NCBI GenBank assembly: GCA_016183655.1
Contig: JACPEH010000027.1
Coordinates: 1-64,000, forward strand
Source of the DNA: Rhodocyclales bacterium
Lineage (GTDB): Bacteria > Pseudomonadota > Gammaproteobacteria > Burkholderiales > Rhodocyclaceae
Direction: 5' to 3'
Length of the DNA stretch: 64,000 nt
The notes under the pieces are model-generated. The model was not told where the DNA came from. It saw only the letters and a program-made list of their open reading frames with translations, and searched no databases. Both the position numbers and the translations under genes were made by a program. Positions 60,333 to 64,000 of this stretch are shown here, one piece after another (the first letter of the stretch is position 1; every line of letters starts with the position of its first letter).

Positions 60333-63300
60333 CTAGACGTTTTCGCTGATCGCCGGTTCCGGCGATACGCGCGGGAAGACCAGCTCGAACTCCGCCCCCT
60401 GCCCCTCCCCGCTGCGCACCTCGATGCGGCCGCCGAGCACGTTCTCGACGACGTTGCTGACGATGCTCAGACCCAGCCCCGACTCGCCGCTGCCGAGCTT
60501 GGTGGTGAAGAACGGGTCGAAGACGCGGCCGAGGTTGGCGGCGGGAATGCCGACCCCGTCGTCGGCGACCAGCAGACTGACGGCGTCCTCGCCGACCATC
60601 CGCGCCGCCACCCGGATGCTGCCGGCGTCGCGGCCGTCGAAGGCATGCAGCAGCGCATTGCGGATCAGCTTGGCGAGCAGGTCCTCGACCAGCGCCGGGT
60701 AGCTGGCCAGCGAGATGCCCGCCGGCACCTCGACCGTGATCGTGACCGAAGCGCGGTTGCTCGACGGCGCCAGCATCGCGACCACGCGCTCGACCACCGG
60801 CAGCAGGCGGAACTCCTTGCGCTCCAGGGTTTCGCCGTACTCGGCGACGCGCTTGAAGCTGCGGATCAGCTCGGCCACCCGGTTCAGGCAGCGCATCAGC
60901 ATTTCGCCGGCGTTGCGCGCGGTCGCCACGTGCTTCTCCAGCGCCGAGCGGCGAAGCCCGCCGGCGATGCTCGCCTCGAAGCTGCGCGTTTCGTCGATCA
61001 GCGTGCTGGCGGCGATCAGTCCGTTGCCGATCGGGGTGTTCAGCTCGTGGGCGACGCCGGCGACCAGGTAGCCGAGCGCGGAGGCTTTCTCCGAGCGCGC
61101 CAGCAGCATCTGCGCGTTGATCAGCGGCGAGACGTCGGTGCCGGTGCCGCGATAGCCGCGAAAGCGCCCGTCCTCGTCGAAGAAGGGGGTGCCGGAGACG
61201 CTGACCGAGATGCCGCCGCCCGGCGTCGCCAGCTCGTAGACGAAATTGCGGAACGGCTGGTGCGCCTGCAACTGCTCGATATGGCGCTGCCAGCGCTCGG
61301 CGAGCGCCTGGTCCGGGCTGTCCCGGCGCTCGATTTCCCAGCGCCGCTTGCCGAGCACATCCGCCGGGCGCAGGCCGGTGGCGGCGTAGAAGCGCTCCGA
61401 CGCATAGATCAGGCGCAACGCCTCGTCGGTTTCCCAGAACCAGTCCGACGCCGATTCGGCGAGGTCGCGGAAGCGCTGCTCGCTGGCCATCAGCTGCGCC
61501 GACTTCTCTTCAAGCTCCTTCTGTTTGCGGGCCAGTTCGTTCGAGTAGGAGATGGTGTCGGAGACCTCGTCGAAGATGTCGAGCATCTCGCGCATGTCGA
61601 GCTCGGTCCGGCTGATCGCCGCGTCCACGGTGAGGCGCGCGGCGAGGTTGCCGATGCGGCCGGCGAGCAGGCTTTCGCAGTGGCTGACGACGTCCGCGTC
61701 GAGGCGGATTTCCAGCGCCGAGCGCCAGCCGCGCGACTGGCCGTAGGCGGCGAGCGCATCGGCCGCCTGCTGCGGCCCGAGGAAGCGCGCCAGCATCGCC
61801 TGCAGCCGGTCGCGCGAAATCTTGCCGCGCAGCAGGCGCTCGGCGCGCGTCGCCGATTCGCCGCCGAAGGGGTCGAAGAAGCGCGCCGCCTGGATTTCCT
61901 CCTCGACGCTCTGCCGCGACAGCAGCGACACCGTGACGTAGGCGACGACGTTGGCGATCAGGCTGGTGTAGGCGCCGTGGCTGACGAAGTCGAGGTTGCC
62001 GGCGCCGAACAGCTGCGTCGGACGCAGCCAGGCGATGCCGAACGGCCCGGCGTCGACCAGCGCGGCGGCGGCATCCCAGCCCGAGTAGCCGAGCGACGGC
62101 AGCAGCAGCGTGTAGCACCAGACGAGAAAGCCGCAGATCAGCCCGGCCAGCGCCCCCTTGCGCGAGCCTTCCTTCCAGAACAGCGCACCGACGAAGGCCG
62201 GTCCGAGCTGCGCGATCGCCACCAGCGAGATCGATCCGGAGGCGAGCATCGAGGTGACCTCGCCGGCATAGCGGTAGTAGAGATAGCCGAGCAGGAGCAG
62301 CAGCACGGCAACCGCCCGGCGGATCGCCAGCAGCATCGCCGTGAACGTCTCGTGCCGGGCCGTGGCGATCGGCCGCCATTTCAGCAGCAGCGGCATGGCG
62401 ACGCTGTTGCAGCACATCGTCGACAAGGCGATGGCCTCGACCACGATCATCGCCGTCGCCGCCGACAGCCCGCCGAGGAACACCAGCAGGGCAATCGCGG
62501 TCGCGCCTTCGGTGGCCGGCAGCGCCAGCAGGAACATGTCGGGGTCGATGGCGCCGCCCGGCAGCTTGGCCAGCCCGGCGAAGGTGATCGGCAGCACGAA
62601 GATCGACATCAGCAGCAGGTACAGCGGGAACAGCGTCGACGACGCGCGCAGGTGGCGCTCGTCGATGTTTTCGACGACGCCGATCTGGAACTGCCGCGGC
62701 GCCAGCAGCAAGGCGAAGACGCTGAGCAGCATCAGCGTGTTCCAGCGCGGGATTTCGCCGGCGGCGAGCGAGATCAGGCTGGGCTGCTCGGCACGATCGA
62801 ACAGATCGCGGAAGCCGTCGTAGACGAAGAAAGTAACGAAAATTCCGACGGCCAGCGAGGCGACGAGGACGATCACCGACTGCAGCGCGACCACGGCGAC
62901 GACGCCTTCGTGCCGTTCGCTGGTATCGAGGTGACGGAGACCGAAGACGACGGTGAACACGGCCAGCACGGCAGTCGTGTAGAAGGTAGGGTCGGACAGG
63001 ATCGGCCGGCTGGAGGCGAACGCCGGCATGACCACCAGCGGATACTGCTGCAGCACCGCGATGCTCGACGCCACGGCCTTGAGCTGCAGCGCGAACAGCG
63101 GCACCGTGCCGATCAGCGCGACCAGGCTGACCAGTCCGGCGAAGCCGACGCCGCCGCCGTAGCGTACGGTGAGGAAATCGCCGATCGAGGTGATCCGGTA
63201 TTTCTGCGCGATATGGACGACCTTCCGCTGCAGGAACCACCAGGCGGCGGCGATCAGCGCCGGTCCCAGGTAGAGGGGGATGACTGCCGCACCGCTTTTC

Positions 63301-63491
63301 ACGGCGCCGCCGACCCCGCCGTAGAACAGCAGCGCCGAGGCATAGACCACCGCCAGCGACAGCGTGTAGGCGACAGGGTTGGCGATCAGGCTGCGCCCCC
63401 GTCGGGCGCTGGCCTCGGCCAGGCCGGCGACGGCGAAGATGAAGAGCAGGTAGCCGCCTGCAGCGACGGGGATCAGGTACGGGAAATCCAT
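60333..63491 (-). CDS. Symporter-fused sensor histidine kinase (SSS-PAS-HisKA-HATPase, CbrA-like)
   Basis: 1052 residues. The first 520 or so form a sodium:solute symporter domain with about thirteen helices (YRITSIGDFLTVRYGGGVGF is characteristic). Then a linker with RAERLLRGKISRDRLQAML, a PAS domain (about 670-790), HisKA with phospho-acceptor His815 in GVAHELNTPIGNG, and the ATPase domain with LIRNALLHAF, VADDGVGIP and GSGESGLGLSIV. It is the layout of CbrA, where transport or binding of an amino acid is coupled to signalling. The response regulator is not in view. The gene follows a small membrane protein gene, probably co-transcribed. Confidence 0.9.
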   Translation of the reverse strand: MDFPYLIPVAAGGYLLFIFAVAGLAEASARRGRSLIANPVAYTLSLAVVYASALLFYGGVGGAVKSGAAVIPLYLGPALIAAAWWFLQRKVVHIAQKYRITSIGDFLTVRYGGGVGFAGLVSLVALIGTVPLFALQLKAVASSIAVLQQYPLVVMPAFASSRPILSDPTFYTTAVLAVFTVVFGLRHLDTSERHEGVVAVVALQSVIVLVASLAVGIFVTFFVYDGFRDLFDRAEQPSLISLAAGEIPRWNTLMLLSVFALLLAPRQFQIGVVENIDERHLRASSTLFPLYLLLMSIFVLPITFAGLAKLPGGAIDPDMFLLALPATEGATAIALLVFLGGLSAATAMIVVEAIALSTMCCNSVAMPLLLKWRPIATARHETFTAMLLAIRRAVAVLLLLLGYLYYRYAGEVTSMLASGSISLVAIAQLGPAFVGALFWKEGSRKGALAGLICGFLVWCYTLLLPSLGYSGWDAAAALVDAGPFGIAWLRPTQLFGAGNLDFVSHGAYTSLIANVVAYVTVSLLSRQSVEEEIQAARFFDPFGGESATRAERLLRGKISRDRLQAMLARFLGPQQAADALAAYGQSRGWRSALEIRLDADVVSHCESLLAGRIGNLAARLTVDAAISRTELDMREMLDIFDEVSDTISYSNELARKQKELEEKSAQLMASEQRFRDLAESASDWFWETDEALRLIYASERFYAATGLRPADVLGKRRWEIERRDSPDQALAERWQRHIEQLQAHQPFRNFVYELATPGGGISVSVSGTPFFDEDGRFRGYRGTGTDVSPLINAQMLLARSEKASALGYLVAGVAHELNTPIGNGLIAASTLIDETRSFEASIAGGLRRSALEKHVATARNAGEMLMRCLNRVAELIRSFKRVAEYGETLERKEFRLLPVVERVVAMLAPSSNRASVTITVEVPAGISLASYPALVEDLLAKLIRNALLHAFDGRDAGSIRVAARMVGEDAVSLLVADDGVGIPAANLGRVFDPFFTTKLGSGESGLGLSIVSNVVENVLGGRIEVRSGEGQGAEFELVFPRVSPEPAISENV

Positions 63492-63519
63492 GGTTCGCGC
63501 GTCCCCTCGGTGCAGCCGC

Positions 63520-63735
63520 TCACGACGGCGGCAGGTTGAAACGGTTGATCAGCCAGATGAGGACGATGTACCCCAGCCAATAGAGGAACAGCGCTGCGTA
63601 GAAGACCGGGATGCCGTGCAGGTGGACGTCGACGTTGAGGTAGCCGGTCAGCCAGTGGCAATAAAAAACGACGGCGACCAGAAAATGCGCCAGCAGGCGC
63701 TGCGTCAGCATGGCCGAGCGGCGGCGGCGCATCAT
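63520..63735 (-). CDS. Small two-helix membrane protein, possible partner of the symporter-kinase
   Basis: 71 residues; helices LLAHFLVAVVFYCHWLTGYL and FYAALFLYWLGYIVLIWLI, ending NRFNLPPS. Small membrane proteins of this size accompany SSS-type symporters (DUF485, DUF4212), here one is encoded 28 bp before the symporter-kinase gene. A start at 63711 (MLTQRLLAH) is equally possible. Function not known. Confidence 0.68.
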   Translation of the reverse strand: MMRRRRSAMLTQRLLAHFLVAVVFYCHWLTGYLNVDVHLHGIPVFYAALFLYWLGYIVLIWLINRFNLPPS

Positions 63736-63784
63736 CGGCCCTGGCGGAGAACGCGGGGAGCGTTCGAACTACCGATCGTGCGGA

Positions 63785-64000
63785 TCACGCCGGCTTCCCG
63801 AAATAATGCCGGTAGGCGAGGTCGTTCGGCACCAGCACATCGTTCTCCCAGCCGACGACGCGGGATGCCCAGGCGCGCTGGGACTTGATGATCCTGGCAA
63901 ACAGCGGGTTGTCCTGCGACTTGCTGCGGATCACGCGATCCCAGGCGCGCAGCTGTGCCTCCAGGATCGACTGCGGCGTGCGCACGAAACGCACCTGCTG
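63785..64000 (-). CDS. TRAP-type transporter substrate-binding protein, C-terminal end (partial)
   Basis: The frame is open past the right edge, so the gene begins outside. The visible 71 residues, FVRTPQSILEAQLRAWDRVI then SQRAWASRVVGWEND and LAYRHYFGKPA, match the C-terminus of DctP-type periplasmic binding proteins for carboxylates. The membrane subunits would lie elsewhere. A GTG at 63994 inside the visible part is not taken as the start, since the family is about 330-360 residues long. Confidence 0.75.
   Translation of the reverse strand, partial: QQVRFVRTPQSILEAQLRAWDRVIRSKSQDNPLFARIIKSQRAWASRVVGWENDVLVPNDLAYRHYFGKPA

Noticed and set aside
60645..63539. Plus-strand 964-codon frame opposite the symporter-kinase
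   Set aside because: Antisense to an unmistakable SSS/PAS/kinase protein; Gln/Arg/Asp/Gly-rich shadow.

Overview
The window is a high-GC stretch of a proteobacterial chromosome, most likely a betaproteobacterium close to Rhodocyclales. This rests on gene content only: DUF485/ActP acetate uptake, DUF1302/DUF1329 envelope proteins, NtrC-type regulators with matching -24/-12 promoters, polyhydroxybutyrate-type metabolism and a TRAP-type binding protein. No rRNA, tRNA, transposase, integrase or CRISPR array was recognised.

Layout. 1-2.7 kb: end of a CoA-transferase, a MaoC-fold protein and the DUF485-ActP acetate symporter pair, ending in a tandem hairpin repeat and a terminator. 2.9-9.1 kb: an alanine module, with a TyrR-like sigma-54 activator divergent from dadA, ridA, an alanine/glycine symporter and alanine racemase. 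9.2-14.0 kb: TRIC-type channel, two small exported proteins, 3-hydroxybutyrate dehydrogenase and a YegD-like Hsp70.

14.0-47.3 kb is one continuous aromatic-catabolism region. The minus-strand operon galD-pobA-pcaK-ligJ-ligK-ligI-ligA-ligB-ligC plus an aldo/keto reductase and an exporter encodes protocatechuate 4,5-cleavage, with a divergent LysR regulator. Next come a VanR-controlled vanAB pair with clear operator palindromes and a V4R-domain sigma-54 activator. The plus-strand run vdh-adh-DUF1302-DUF1329-YCF48-RND-quinone reductase-esterase-chemotaxis transducer-ech-fcs follows. Together they predict: ferulate or p-coumarate -> CoA thioester (Fcs) -> vanillin or 4-hydroxybenzaldehyde (Ech) -> vanillate or 4-hydroxybenzoate (Vdh) -> protocatechuate (VanAB or PobA) -> pyruvate and oxaloacetate (Lig enzymes).

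The region is bracketed by two direct copies of the same 111 bp (13896-14006 and 47382-47492, 104 of 111 identical). These are the 3' end of the yegD-like gene and an orphan copy of that end just after fcs. I read this as the possible footprint of an acquired island or of a rearrangement at that gene.

47.5-64 kb: YhcC-type radical SAM protein, an exported metallo-beta-lactamase-fold hydrolase, a TetR gene with a perfect 19-bp palindrome over its promoter followed by a thioesterase and a halohydrin-dehalogenase-like protein that lacks the catalytic Tyr. Then come PEP synthase and a GntR regulator divergent from lutA-lutC-lutB (L-lactate oxidation; lactate -> pyruvate -> PEP), a LysR/EamA divergent pair, a symporter-fused sensor kinase (CbrA-like) with a small membrane partner, and the C-terminal end of a TRAP binding protein.
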